NCBI GenBank assembly: GCA_002305335.1
Contig: DBQR01000008.1
Location: 38,296-80,733 of the forward strand
Reading direction: 5' to 3'
DNA: 42,438 nt
Source: Clostridiales bacterium UBA1389
GTDB taxonomy: Bacteria; Bacillota; Clostridia; Oscillospirales; CAG-382
The notes beneath the pieces were generated by a model. It worked only from the letters and a program-made list of their open reading frames with translations. It did no database searches and was not told where the DNA came from. A program made the position numbers and the translations under genes. This document shows positions 15,924 through 23,848 of this stretch, one piece after another. The first letter of the stretch is position 1. Each line of letters starts with the position of its first letter.

Positions 15924-17499
15924 AAAAATTATGCTGGAGATTGTAGGTGTCGGTGTAAACCGCTCCGTAAAGTTCAAGATTTGCCGAAACCTTTGGGTTT
16001 ATATGGTCGGTTATAAACTTCCTGAATTCAATGCCGTTTTCCTTTTTTTCCTTGTTTGCTTCGTCAATCACAAAGGCAAACTGGGGGGGGATGTTCACCA
16101 GAATATATTCCGGGTCGCAGCCCTTTCCGATTCCCTTGTTGTGCTTTACCAGAAGCAAAGCCCATTTCATGAGAATCCGGAAGTTTTCGTATATCTTCCC
16201 TTCCGGAGTTTCGGGTTCGGGACGGAGCATGAATTTGGGAAGCTTTTTAGCTGTTTTTTTGATAAGCAGCTTAGGAGCCTTTTTGTTATCGTTTTTAGTG
16301 GGAGCCTCCGCCGGCATATCCGGTCCTCCCCCTCCCAGCACCTGGTCAAGGAAGGATTCGTTATCCTCTTCAACCTCGGAATCAAGAAGGGTTAGTTCCT
16401 TTCGTTTTGCCTTTTCCTCGGCATTAAGCACCGCCAGTTCCGCAATATCGTGGTTGTATAATATGCTTTCGTTCATCACCTGGTCGGGTTTCAGAATGTA
16501 ATAGCCTATGGGATGGTTGAAAAATCCCACCAGCTTGCCTCTGGCGCATATGATAAAACGGGTGGCGTGCTTTTTCACGTCCATGAACACAAAGGACCGT
16601 CCCCGGTTGCGGGACTGTAAAGCAAACACGCTGTTTAAGCTTGACGCCGCCGAAAAGGTGAACACCTTGGGGGACATCTTAAGCCGTTCAAGGGAGCTTT
16701 TATAGTTAGCCAGCAATTTTTTCCTTATGGAAGTAAGGGTATATGTAACCATCTTGTTGCTGGAAACGATGGTGGAACAGGACAAACGCAAAGTGTCTAT
16801 GTCCTTGTAGGTTTCGGCGATATTGATTTCCAGCGATTCCTGCACCCGTTTTTTATTGATGGAGGGGATGGTTATAATGTCAAGGGCGACGCAGCTGTCG
16901 GGGAGAATAAAATAAACGTTGTTGGCCTTTTCAGCCGGTCTTGATTTGGTAAACTCGTTTAAGGCTCCCGAAAGGAAGTCGAAAAACTTTACATCTTCGG
17001 GACTGTCCTTGAAGGGAACCCTTGTGACATGGGCGGTTTTGCCGTTTGTCCCCTTTATGTCCATAATATTTATATTTTTTGAAGTCAGATCCAACCCCAC
17101 GATAACCGCCGGGTGGGAGGCCTTTACCTTATTAAGCAGTATCCCGACAAAGGACAGATCCTTCTGCCATTTGATTTTGGGGACAGGCCGTTTTACCGGC
17201 TTCGACTTGAAAAACTTCGACTTTTTCTTTTTGTTTTCCCCGGTTTCGTCCTCCGGTTGGGGGGGCGGGGTTTCTTCGGAGTTTTCTTCCGCTTCGGCGT
17301 CCTGGAGCTCTTCCTTTTTAGCCCCCTTGTGCCGTTTTCCCCCTTTCTGACCTTTGCCTCCCTTTTCCCCCTCGGCAAGGGGAAGGGGGGTTATGTCGTT
17401 AAGAGTTATATCCCCCTCAAGACCGTAATCCACCGTATAAAAATCGCCTGAATTAAGTCCGGATTTATCCGTAATCTGGTTTTGGTTCTTTTCAGCCAT
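15922..17499 (-). CDS. PilM-like pilus assembly protein with charged N-terminal extension
   Basis: A 525-residue protein. From about residue 128 it resembles the actin-like ATPase fold of PilM: AVIVGLDLTSKNINIMDIKG matches the first phosphate-binding region and RSFVFMDVKKHATRFIIC with FFNHPIGYYIL matches the second. PilM recruits the pilus assembly machinery on the cytoplasmic face. The first ~115 residues are unusual: low complexity, rich in Lys, Glu, Gly and Pro, probably disordered and possibly membrane- or nucleic-acid-contacting. A second charged insert lies near 365-425. No pilN or pilO, the usual partners, is present in the operon. GGAG at 6 bases supports the ATG start. The assignment to PilM is a fold-level judgement. 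Confidence 0.7.
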   Translation of the reverse strand: MAEKNQNQITDKSGLNSGDFYTVDYGLEGDITLNDITPLPLAEGEKGGKGQKGGKRHKGAKKEELQDAEAEENSEETPPPQPEDETGENKKKKSKFFKSKPVKRPVPKIKWQKDLSFVGILLNKVKASHPAVIVGLDLTSKNINIMDIKGTNGKTAHVTRVPFKDSPEDVKFFDFLSGALNEFTKSRPAEKANNVYFILPDSCVALDIITIPSINKKRVQESLEINIAETYKDIDTLRLSCSTIVSSNKMVTYTLTSIRKKLLANYKSSLERLKMSPKVFTFSAASSLNSVFALQSRNRGRSFVFMDVKKHATRFIICARGKLVGFFNHPIGYYILKPDQVMNESILYNHDIAELAVLNAEEKAKRKELTLLDSEVEEDNESFLDQVLGGGGPDMPAEAPTKNDNKKAPKLLIKKTAKKLPKFMLRPEPETPEGKIYENFRILMKWALLLVKHNKGIGKGCDPEYILVNIPPQFAFVIDEANKEKKENGIEFRKFITDHINPKVSANLELYGAVYTDTYNLQHNF

Positions 17500-17533
17500 T
17501 TACTACTCCAATCACAATCCTTTGTGATAATTT

Positions 17534-18112
17534 TCAACTACCCGACGGGATATCCTCAACATACACGCAGTCTGCAGCCCTTACGGCAAACACAAAATCA
17601 AAGTCATCCTCCCCGTTTTCGTGGGTGTAGGTCAGAGTGCATCTGACAAGGAAGGAGGGGTTTGGGATTTCGTTGTTTTCGCTGTTTTCGCTGTTTTCCT
17701 CACTCGGGACGCTGGAATTTTCCATAAGGAAAAAAGCCGCCTCCTTTACAACCGCAAAGTGTCTGCTGCTTTCTCCGCCAGAGGGGTTCGGGATAAGGTT
17801 CATTTCCCTGCCGGAAATGGCGCACTGAGCGACCACCTCCCCGCCGTTGTCTGTAATTTCAAGGCGGTCACGGTAAACCGAAAGGGTGTATTTACCGTCG
17901 TCATGGGAGGAAGCCCAGAGCATAATGCTTTCCTTTGCCTGCCGCAGTTCGGTTATGCGCACCAAGCTGTTTTCGCTGCTTCCCGCGGTTTTTGAGGTTA
18001 TAACCACAATGCCTATGGCTACTGCCGCTATGATGGCGACAAGGGCCATGGTTATAACCAGCTCCACCAGGGTGAAGGCCCGCCGGGCATTGGTATGAGG
18101 TGTCTTAAACAT
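17534..18112 (-). CDS. Prepilin-type protein (GspH/FimT-like)
   Basis: A 192-residue protein with a textbook prepilin N-terminus: leader ending in ARRA, cleavage before FTLVELVITMALVAIIAAVAIGI, with phenylalanine at +1 and glutamate at +5. The -1 residue is alanine instead of the usual glycine, which is tolerated in pseudopilins. The C-terminal domain (about 60-190) is beta-rich, with an acidic Ser/Glu/Asn-rich insert near residues 138-152. It is the first gene of the pilus operon, 34 bases ahead of the PilM-like gene. No clear sigma-A promoter was found upstream; the site nearest the start is a weak GGGGG. Confidence 0.86.
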   Translation of the reverse strand: MFKTPHTNARRAFTLVELVITMALVAIIAAVAIGIVVITSKTAGSSENSLVRITELRQAKESIMLWASSHDDGKYTLSVYRDRLEITDNGGEVVAQCAISGREMNLIPNPSGGESSRHFAVVKEAAFFLMENSSVPSEENSENSENNEIPNPSFLVRCTLTYTHENGEDDFDFVFAVRAADCVYVEDIPSGS

Positions 18113-18162
18113 AGGGTTTTCCCCCGTTTCCCAGGGATTTACATTATTTTACTATTATTTGC

Positions 18163-18192
18163 GGAAACCCCCATCCAAAAATGGGGGTTTCC
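18163..18192. repeat. Perfect 12-bp inverted repeat upstream of the pilus operon
   Basis: GGAAACCCCCAT, loop CCAAAA, ATGGGGGTTTCC. It would form a strong hairpin in RNA of either strand but lacks an adjacent T-run, so it is not a standard terminator. It lies 51 bases upstream of the first pilus gene and could be a regulatory hairpin or the scar of an element. Confidence 0.7.
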
Positions 18193-18208
18193 TGAGATTA
18201 TTTGGTTG

Positions 18209-18397
18209 GTGCAAAATTATGATTTATCTGCTACTGCTGTAGCAAAATGCCCATCATATACATGCTACATCGACGCATATATTCCGTATTTTGCTGATAA
18301 CAACTCCACAGCGGAACAGTACAGCAAGCAGATGCCGATAATTGGAAACAAAACAGCCTTAGCTGAAGCGGCTTTTCATGGTAACGGACTAAAATAA
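18209..18397 (+). pseudogene. Possible gene remnant (62 codons)
   Basis: An open frame from GTG 18209 to a TAA at 18395-18397. The translation (SYTCYIDAYIPYFADNN, then NKTALAEAAFHGNGLK) looks like real protein sequence, and its codons (gca, tat, gat, aca) are more AT-rich than those of neighbouring genes. There is no ribosome binding site and no upstream part, so it is probably the 3' end of a degraded or transferred gene. I do not recognise the family. Confidence 0.35.
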
Positions 18398-18520
18398 CGC
18401 TTACAACCGCAAACAAATAAGTCTCTTTTGTTTTGCTTTCCTATCGTCCGGGCATTTGTATGAAAACTTATGAAAAACTTCCGATAAAACCGAATAGCTT
18501 AAGTAAACGAAACTAATTAA

Positions 18521-18670
18521 TCAGGCAAGGCAGATTAAAAGACCTATTCCTATCACAATAGCCAGTTCGACAAACAAGATAATAAGCCCCACCGGCGTGG
18601 AAATGCGTTTTCCCCAAAAAGACTGTTTCTTTTCTTTCTTGACTTCTTTTTTTACATCTTTTTCAGCCAT
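18521..18670 (-). CDS. 49-residue single-pass membrane protein
   Basis: A very small protein: a cytoplasmic N-terminus made almost only of Lys, Glu and Asp (MAEKDVKKEVKKEKK), the short stretch SFWGKRISTP, and one transmembrane helix (about residues 27-47) ending at the C-terminus. The ATG at 18670 is fixed by GGAGG at 18678-18682, 7 bases upstream; an upstream ATG at 18724 would fall in the leader. A near-consensus promoter lies about 65 bases further upstream. SecE has a similar layout, but this lacks recognisable SecE residues and its usual nusG neighbour. Function unknown. Confidence 0.72.
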   Translation of the reverse strand: MAEKDVKKEVKKEKKQSFWGKRISTPVGLIILFVELAIVIGIGLLICLA

Positions 18671-18736
18671 TTCGATTCCTCCATATTCAAATTTAAACAA
18701 AAAACAAGAAAAATAGCGCTCCACTTTTTCCCTTTG

Positions 18737-18765
18737 ATTTTACCATCTCGGTTGATATTTGTCAA
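18737..18765 (-). promoter_or_regulatory. Strong promoter for the 49-residue membrane protein
   Basis: On the minus strand: a perfect TTGACA (18760-18765), a 17-base spacer and TGGTAAAAT, an extended -10 (18737-18742 for TAAAAT). Expected to be active under sigma-A. Confidence 0.8.
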
Positions 18766-18968
18766 GAGTAAATGAGGATTTTTTTAATCAAATGTAAAAT
18801 AATTCATTATATTTAAGGATTTTCCTTTTACAGACATGGGGAACAGATAATATTAATGTAGGCTTTGTTTATTATGATGACATTTTTATACATAACAAAG
18901 TGTATTATTATTCATTGGCAGAGCCATTACCTTAGAAGGATAGAAACCTTGTTGTTACGATTTTGGAC
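18766..18968. other. AT-rich gap with no recognisable gene
   Basis: About 200 bases between the promoter of the 49-residue protein and the tRNA-Gln promoter. An imperfect 7-base inverted pair (CTTTGTT ... AACAAAG, near 18864-18900) is present, but no coding frame, terminator or known RNA was seen. Confidence 0.5.
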
Positions 18969-18997
18969 TTGACAAAATATAAAATGTAAAGTATAAT
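18969..18997 (+). promoter_or_regulatory. Consensus promoter for tRNA-Gln
   Basis: Perfect TTGACA (18969-18974), 17-base spacer, perfect TATAAT (18992-18997), 14 bases before the mature tRNA 5' end. Confidence 0.92.
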
Positions 18998-19011
18998 TTT
19001 TGGGTCAGTAA

Positions 19012-19088
19012 AGGGATATAGCCAAGCTGGTTAAGGCACAGGACTTTGACTCCTGCATCCGCTGGTTCAAATCCAGCTATCCCTGCCA
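19012..19088 (+). tRNA. tRNA-Gln, anticodon TTG
   Basis: A complete 77-base tRNA including an encoded CCA. Acceptor stem AGGGATA/TATCCCT, D arm, anticodon stem CAGGA/TCCTG with loop CTTTGAC (anticodon TTG at 19046-19048, reading CAA), T arm GCTGG/CCAGC with TTCAAAT loop, discriminator G. Its U34 is a known class of substrate for MnmE/MnmG, which are encoded 1.5-5 kb away on the other strand. Confidence 0.96.
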
Positions 19089-19090
19089 AA

Positions 19091-19115
19091 ATGCACCCGA
19101 AAGGGTGTATTTTTT
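19091..19115 (+). terminator. Terminator of the tRNA-Gln transcript
   Basis: ATGCACCC (19091-19098), GAAA loop, GGGTGTAT (19103-19110), then TTTTT. It starts two bases after the encoded CCA. Confidence 0.88.
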
Positions 19116-19193
19116 ATATTTCTCTCCCGTATGGGCGACGATACCCCTCATCCGTCAGCCTACGGCTGACACCTTCCCCGGAAGTAGGAAGGC
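19116..19193 (+). repeat. Intergenic repeat, copy B (short)
   Basis: Shares the core CCCCTCATCCGTCAG (19144-19158) with copies A and C, followed by the perfect hairpin GTCAGCC-TAC-GGCTGAC (19154-19170) and CCTTCC/GGAAGG (19172-19192). The upstream modules seen in copies A and C are missing or degraded, and the T-run after the last stem is interrupted (GGCATTGGCTTTTT). Confidence 0.75.
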
Positions 19194-19265
19194 ATTGGCT
19201 TTTTCAACCGTGCTGCTGATAAATAGAGTAAAATATATTATAAGATGTCATTGATTTTATACTGC

Positions 19266-19883
19266 TTACCTGCCGTTAAGCCACTTTTCGGCAAAATCCA
19301 GGGCATGAGCGATTATAACCGCATGGTCGCCGGCTATGCGGTTTGAACCCGAACAGAAAAATTCCGGGTCGGCAGGGTAGGCGGTTTGTCTTGTTTCCTT
19401 CCTATATAAATACTGAATAACCTCTTTGGTTGAGTTGAGTCTTATCCGTCCCGTTTCGGTGCCGTCCTTTGACTCTAAAACCTCCCTTTTTGCCCGGAAA
19501 AACGCGGCGTCGGATGCATCGTCCCCGGCTTTGGAATACTCTTCTTCGGTAAATGCTAAAAAAACAACGGTGACAATCCGGGTGCGGGGGTCCCGACAGG
19601 GGTCGGAATAGGTGCGAAGCTGTTTTATCGTGTCAATCTTTACCCCGGTTTCCTCAAACAGTTCCCGCTTTGCCGCCTCCTCCGCCGTTTCGTCGGGCTC
19701 TAAAAAGCCCCCCGGCAGCGCCCACTTCCCCATAAAGGGATGGTTGCCCCGTTTTATAAGCAGCACCGAATTGGTTTTGACGCAGTATAAGAACACATCC
19801 ACCGTCACCGAGGAACGTTCCCACTTTGACGGGTCGTATTGCTTTAAAAATTCTTCTTCCGTGAGTCCGTCTTTGTTCAGCAT
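19266..19883 (-). CDS. NUDIX hydrolase
   Basis: A 205-residue pyrophosphohydrolase of the NUDIX family. The NUDIX box is intact from Gly59 to Val81: G-x5-E65-x7-R73-E74-L-F-E77-E78-T-G80, which binds Mg2+. Preceding residues VLLIKRGNHPFMGKWALPGGF resemble ADP-ribose pyrophosphatase-like and YjhB-like proteins, so ADP-ribose or another nucleoside diphosphate derivative is a likely substrate, but this is not certain. There is no DNA-binding winged helix of the NrtR kind visible. It follows rsmG by 19 bases and is the last gene of the trmL-mnmE-mnmG-rsmG operon. Confidence 0.9.
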   Translation of the reverse strand: MLNKDGLTEEEFLKQYDPSKWERSSVTVDVFLYCVKTNSVLLIKRGNHPFMGKWALPGGFLEPDETAEEAAKRELFEETGVKIDTIKQLRTYSDPCRDPRTRIVTVVFLAFTEEEYSKAGDDASDAAFFRAKREVLESKDGTETGRIRLNSTKEVIQYLYRKETRQTAYPADPEFFCSGSNRIAGDHAVIIAHALDFAEKWLNGR

Positions 19884-19902
19884 TGTGCTCCCCCCTTGTA
19901 AA

Positions 19903-20595
19903 TTAAAGCGGTTTTTTCATTATCAGGGAATTCCGTCTGGGAAAAGTTACCGGCGTGTTTGTAGTTTTCCGGATTATGACAAGGGCATGGTCGTGTCCGG
20001 TAAGCTCCAGCTTGTACTGGATTATCTCTACCATTTCCCCGCCTAAGAGTTTTATTGCGTTCCGTGCCTGGTTAGCTTCCTCAACGGCGTTTGAGCCCTT
20101 CATGGCGATAAAATATCCCCCCGGTTTTACATAGGGCAGACACCATTCGCAAAGCACGTTAAGCTTTGCCACCCCCCGGGAGAGAACGGTGTCGTACTTT
20201 TCCCGGTATTCGTTTTTTAACGCCAGCTCCTCCGCCCTGCCGCACAAGACCCTTATATTATCAAGACTAAGAAAATCAGCCGTTTCTTCGATAAAATCCA
20301 GCTTTTTTCTGGTGGCGTCAAGGCAGGTGACATTATTCCCCGTGGCAACCGCCACCGGAATTCCCGGAAAACCTCCGCCGCTTCCCACGTCAAGGACATT
20401 CCCCTTAACAAGCCCGGTGGACACGGGGTAGAGGGAATCGATAAAATGAAGCTCGGCAACCTCAACCGGGTTTGTAATGGCGGTAAGGTTTAGCACCCTG
20501 TTCTTTTCGACAAGCCTGTTATACACCGCTTGCATTATGTCAACTTGTTCCCCGGTCAGGGAGATAGGGGAATGTTTCTTTATTATGTCAATCAT
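19903..20595 (-). CDS. rsmG: 16S rRNA (guanine527-N7)-methyltransferase RsmG
   Basis: A 230-residue SAM-dependent methyltransferase that makes m7G527 in 16S rRNA, near the streptomycin-binding region. Motifs: VLNLTAI and HFIDSLYPV near the N-terminus, SAM-binding VLDVGSGGGFPGIPVA, and SRGVAKLNVLCEWCLPYVKPGGYF. The ATG at 20595 gives the normal length; an upstream in-frame extension would be read from inside mnmG. It overlaps the mnmG end by 8 bases, the classical mnmG-rsmG arrangement. Confidence 0.96.
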   Translation of the reverse strand: MIDIIKKHSPISLTGEQVDIMQAVYNRLVEKNRVLNLTAITNPVEVAELHFIDSLYPVSTGLVKGNVLDVGSGGGFPGIPVAVATGNNVTCLDATRKKLDFIEETADFLSLDNIRVLCGRAEELALKNEYREKYDTVLSRGVAKLNVLCEWCLPYVKPGGYFIAMKGSNAVEEANQARNAIKLLGGEMVEIIQYKLELTGHDHALVIIRKTTNTPVTFPRRNSLIMKKPL

Positions 20596-22453
20596 TTCTC
20601 TTACCCCTCTGGGAAAGGTAGATAAGCAGCACCGAAATGTCGGCGGGGGAGACACCGGAAATCCTTGACGCCCTTCCCACCGATTCCGGCCTGAAATTTT
20701 CCAGCTTCTGTCTTGCCTCAATGCGAAGACCGGTGATTTTCGAGTAATCGATATCGGACGGAATCTGCTTTTCCTCCAGGTGCTTGAAGCGTTCCACCTC
20801 TGAAAGTTCCTTTTTTATATACCCTTCGTACTTAATTTCGATTTCCGCCCGTTCGGCGATATGGCGGGGGATGCCGGCGGTTCCATCAAGGCTATATATA
20901 TCGAAAACCGAAATAAGGGGGCGTTTTAACAGCTCGGCTTTTCTGATTCCGCCGGTCAGCTTTTCATAGCCCCTTGACACAAGCAGGTTGTTAAGCTCTT
21001 CGCTCATCTTAAGGCTTTGGGAATTCAGCCTTTCTATTTCGTTTTCAAGGAGTTCCTCATCTTCGATGAACTTCTCGTACTCCTCATCGCTTACCAGCCC
21101 GATATCATGACCCTTTTCCATAAGACGGGTTTTGGCGTTGTCCTGTCTTAAATACAACCGGTATTCGCTCCGGCTGGTCATAATCCGGTAGGGTTCGTTT
21201 GTCCCCTTTGTCACCAGGTCGTCAATCAGGGTGCCGATATAGGCTTCCCCTCTTGTTAAGATAAATTCAGGCTTGCCCATGATTTTCAAAGAGGCGTTTA
21301 TTCCAGCGATAAGTCCCTGGGCTGCCGCCTCCTCGTACCCGGAGGAGCCGTTGAACTGACCGGCGCCGTAAAGGCCGGGAATGTCCCGGAATTCAAGGGT
21401 GGGCTTAAGCTGGGTGGGGTCGGCGCAGTCGTATTCTATGGCGTACGCCGTACGCATAATCCTGGCGTGGGTAAGTCCCTTTATTGAACGGACAATTTCC
21501 CGCTGGACATCCTCCGGCATTGAGGAGGACAGACCCTGGATGTACATTTCCTTTGTGTCAAGCCCCATGGGCTCGATGAAAAGCTGGTGCCTTTCCTTGT
21601 CGGCAAAGCGGACAACCTTGTCTTCTATGGAAGGGCAGTAGCGGGGTCCCGTGCCCTTGATTGCTCCGCCGAAAAGGGGGGAGCGGTGGAGGTTTTTCCT
21701 TATGATTTCATGGGTTTTTTCGTTGGTGTAGGTTATATAGCAGCACCTTGAATTTGTCCCGTATTCGTCGGAGGAAAACAAACGGGGAAATTCGTCGCCG
21801 GGCTGAATTTCCATTTCGTCATAGTCAAGACTGTCGGCGTGAACCCTGGGGGGAGTTCCGGTTTTGAATCTTACGATTTTAACCCCGCGGTTAATCAAAC
21901 TCTGTGCCAGTCTTGTAGCCGGCAGGGTGTTATCCGGCCCCGACTGATAGGAGGCTTCGCCTACGATTATCCGTCCCCCGAGGGAGGTGCCGGTGGCGAC
22001 GATGACGGCTTTTCCTTCATATTCCATTCCAAAGGCGGTTTTAACCCCGCAGACCTCACCGCCTTCAACCAGAACTTCAATGACTTCCGCCTGAATAAGG
22101 GTAAGGTTGGAGGTGTTTTCGAGAGCTTTTTTCATATAGTTGCGGTACGCCACCCGGTCGGACTGCATCCGCAAAGAGTGTACCGCAGGCCCTTTTGAGC
22201 TGTTCAACATACGGGACTGGAGCATAACCGCATCGGCGGCCTTCCCCATTTCCCCCCCTAAGGCGTTGATTTCAAACACCAGATGTCCCTTTCCGGTGCC
22301 GCCTATGGAGGGGTTGCAGGGCATATTCCCCACCAGGTCCATATTCATAGTAAAGACTGCCGTCTTCATGCCGAGACGGGCGCAGGCAAGGGAGGCTTCT
22401 ATTCCGGCGTGTCCTGCCCCCACCACCAGCACGTCAAATTTAAGTTCGTTCAT
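20588..22453 (-). CDS. mnmG: tRNA uridine-5-carboxymethylaminomethyl modification enzyme MnmG (GidA)
   Basis: The FAD-dependent partner of MnmE that installs cmnm5 on wobble U34 of tRNAs such as Gln, Lys, Glu, Leu and Arg. The 621-residue protein has the N-terminal FAD-binding motif VVGAGHAGIEA, the GidA signatures CNPSIGGTGKGHLV and GPRYCPSIEDKVVRF, and the C-terminal helical domain ending RASRISGVSPADISVLLIYL. It sits between mnmE and rsmG in one operon. Confidence 0.97.
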   Translation of the reverse strand: MNELKFDVLVVGAGHAGIEASLACARLGMKTAVFTMNMDLVGNMPCNPSIGGTGKGHLVFEINALGGEMGKAADAVMLQSRMLNSSKGPAVHSLRMQSDRVAYRNYMKKALENTSNLTLIQAEVIEVLVEGGEVCGVKTAFGMEYEGKAVIVATGTSLGGRIIVGEASYQSGPDNTLPATRLAQSLINRGVKIVRFKTGTPPRVHADSLDYDEMEIQPGDEFPRLFSSDEYGTNSRCCYITYTNEKTHEIIRKNLHRSPLFGGAIKGTGPRYCPSIEDKVVRFADKERHQLFIEPMGLDTKEMYIQGLSSSMPEDVQREIVRSIKGLTHARIMRTAYAIEYDCADPTQLKPTLEFRDIPGLYGAGQFNGSSGYEEAAAQGLIAGINASLKIMGKPEFILTRGEAYIGTLIDDLVTKGTNEPYRIMTSRSEYRLYLRQDNAKTRLMEKGHDIGLVSDEEYEKFIEDEELLENEIERLNSQSLKMSEELNNLLVSRGYEKLTGGIRKAELLKRPLISVFDIYSLDGTAGIPRHIAERAEIEIKYEGYIKKELSEVERFKHLEEKQIPSDIDYSKITGLRIEARQKLENFRPESVGRASRISGVSPADISVLLIYLSQRGKRND

Positions 22454-22483
22454 ATATATCGGTTTTCCTCTTTTGAATTCAAT

Positions 22484-23848
22484 TTACTTCCCCACGCAGA
22501 AATGGGAGAATATTCCCTTTACCACTTCTTCGCTTACCTGCCTGCCGTCCAGTTCACCTAAAGCCGCCATTGCCCCTTCGATATCCATCCCCGCAATGTC
22601 CTGGGTAAAGGCGTCAAGGGCGTTTATGGCGTTATTAACGCTTTCCATCGCCTTTTTTATGGCGGCATGTTGTCGGGCGGAAATTATTATAGTTGAATTG
22701 TCGGTGACCTCCCCTTCCCCGCAGAGGGTTGAAATGGCTTTTTCAAGCTTGTCCTTTCCCTCCCCCGTCTTTGCCGAAAAGGGGATTTCATATTTGAAAA
22801 TGCCGGCGGTTTCCGCAGTATCAAGGTCGGTTTTATTGTAAAGGGCGATGGTTGAATCTTCTTTGCCCGCCTTTTTGATAAGTTCAATTACCTTATGGTC
22901 TTCGGGCCTTACTTTATTTTCCAGGACAAGAATTATTATTTCCGCATCCCGTATAGCCTTTTCCGACCGTTCGATACCCATTTTTTCGATAATGTCCCCG
23001 CCTTCCCGTATGCCGGCGGTGTCGGAAAGGTTAAGCACAATATCGCCCGCTATTATTTTTTCGGTTATAACGTCCCGGGTGGTGCCTTCTATGTCGGTTA
23101 CTATCGCCCTGTCGGTACCCGAAAGGAGGTTTAACAGTGAGGATTTACCTGTGTTCGGTCTTCCGGCGATAACGGCGGACACCCCTTCGCTAATGGCTAT
23201 TCCGTATTTACGGCTCCGGTGGAGGGCTTCCAGTTCCGAGTAAATATCAAAAAGCCGTTTTTTCATTTCCTCCGCCGGTATGTCGGTCATATCCTCATCG
23301 GGATAGTCTATATAGGCGTACACCGAGGAGGCAAGGAAGGCAAGCTTTGAATAAATGTCGGATATTTTCCGGCTTATGGAACCTTCAAGCTGCAAAAGGG
23401 AGATGTTAAGATGCTTGTCGGATACCGCGTCGATAATCCCCCCTATGGCTTCCGCTTCCGAAAGGGTGAGCTTGCCGTTTATAAACGCCCGTTTGGTAAA
23501 TTCCCCGGCACCGGCGGGATATGCCCCGGCGGTAAACACCGCCGAAAGGAGTTTCTGCGTTACCTTCACTCCTCCGTGACAGCACAGTTCCGCCGTATCC
23601 TCCCCGGTAAAGGAGCCGGGGGCTTTATATATTATGGCAATACCGTCGTCAAAGGGTATGCCCTCGTCGAAAAACCTGCCGTAAATCGCGGTATTGGTTT
23701 TATAGGATTCAATTTCCTTACCGGAATTGGGGACAAACACCTTTGACGCCACCTTAATGGCGTTTTCACCGGTTATTCTTATCATTGCCACCCCGCCCTT
23801 ACCCTTAGGGGTGGATATGGCGGCAACCGTGTTTTTGTCCATTTTCAT
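22484..23848 (-). CDS. mnmE: tRNA modification GTPase MnmE (TrmE)
   Basis: A 454-residue GTPase that acts with MnmG at wobble uridines using formyl- or methylene-tetrahydrofolate. The N-terminal folate-binding domain (about 1-120) starts with TVAAISTPKGKGGVAMIRITG, the helical domain follows, and the inserted G domain has the P-loop GRPNTGKS (229-236), DTAG and NKTD. The C-terminal CVGK motif places the essential cysteine at 451. Its start overlaps the trmL stop (ATGA). Confidence 0.97.
   Translation of the reverse strand: MKMDKNTVAAISTPKGKGGVAMIRITGENAIKVASKVFVPNSGKEIESYKTNTAIYGRFFDEGIPFDDGIAIIYKAPGSFTGEDTAELCCHGGVKVTQKLLSAVFTAGAYPAGAGEFTKRAFINGKLTLSEAEAIGGIIDAVSDKHLNISLLQLEGSISRKISDIYSKLAFLASSVYAYIDYPDEDMTDIPAEEMKKRLFDIYSELEALHRSRKYGIAISEGVSAVIAGRPNTGKSSLLNLLSGTDRAIVTDIEGTTRDVITEKIIAGDIVLNLSDTAGIREGGDIIEKMGIERSEKAIRDAEIIILVLENKVRPEDHKVIELIKKAGKEDSTIALYNKTDLDTAETAGIFKYEIPFSAKTGEGKDKLEKAISTLCGEGEVTDNSTIIISARQHAAIKKAMESVNNAINALDAFTQDIAGMDIEGAMAALGELDGRQVSEEVVKGIFSHFCVGK

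Larger units (their letters stand above)
18113..18520. other. Gap upstream of the pilus operon: hairpin and possible gene remnant
   Basis: A 408-base stretch without an assured gene. It holds a perfect 12-base-pair inverted repeat (18163-18174 with 18181-18192, six-base loop) that has no T-run on either side, and an open frame at 18209-18397 described separately. No convincing promoter for the pilus operon was found here. The final ~120 bases (18400-18520) are AT-rich and show nothing recognisable. Confidence 0.6.

Noticed and set aside
15622..16395. A 257-codon + strand frame across the pilus genes
   Set aside because: It crosses the strongly supported start of the prepilin gene and the PilM-like C-terminus, and has no recognisable domains.
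18521..18670. SecE annotation for the 49-residue membrane protein
   Set aside because: One membrane helix and a charged N-terminus fit, but the SecE residues and the nusG/rplK neighbourhood are absent.
18864..18900. CTTTGTT ... AACAAAG inverted pair as a regulatory element or transposon end
   Set aside because: Only 7 bases per arm in AT-rich sequence, with no target duplication or coding partner.
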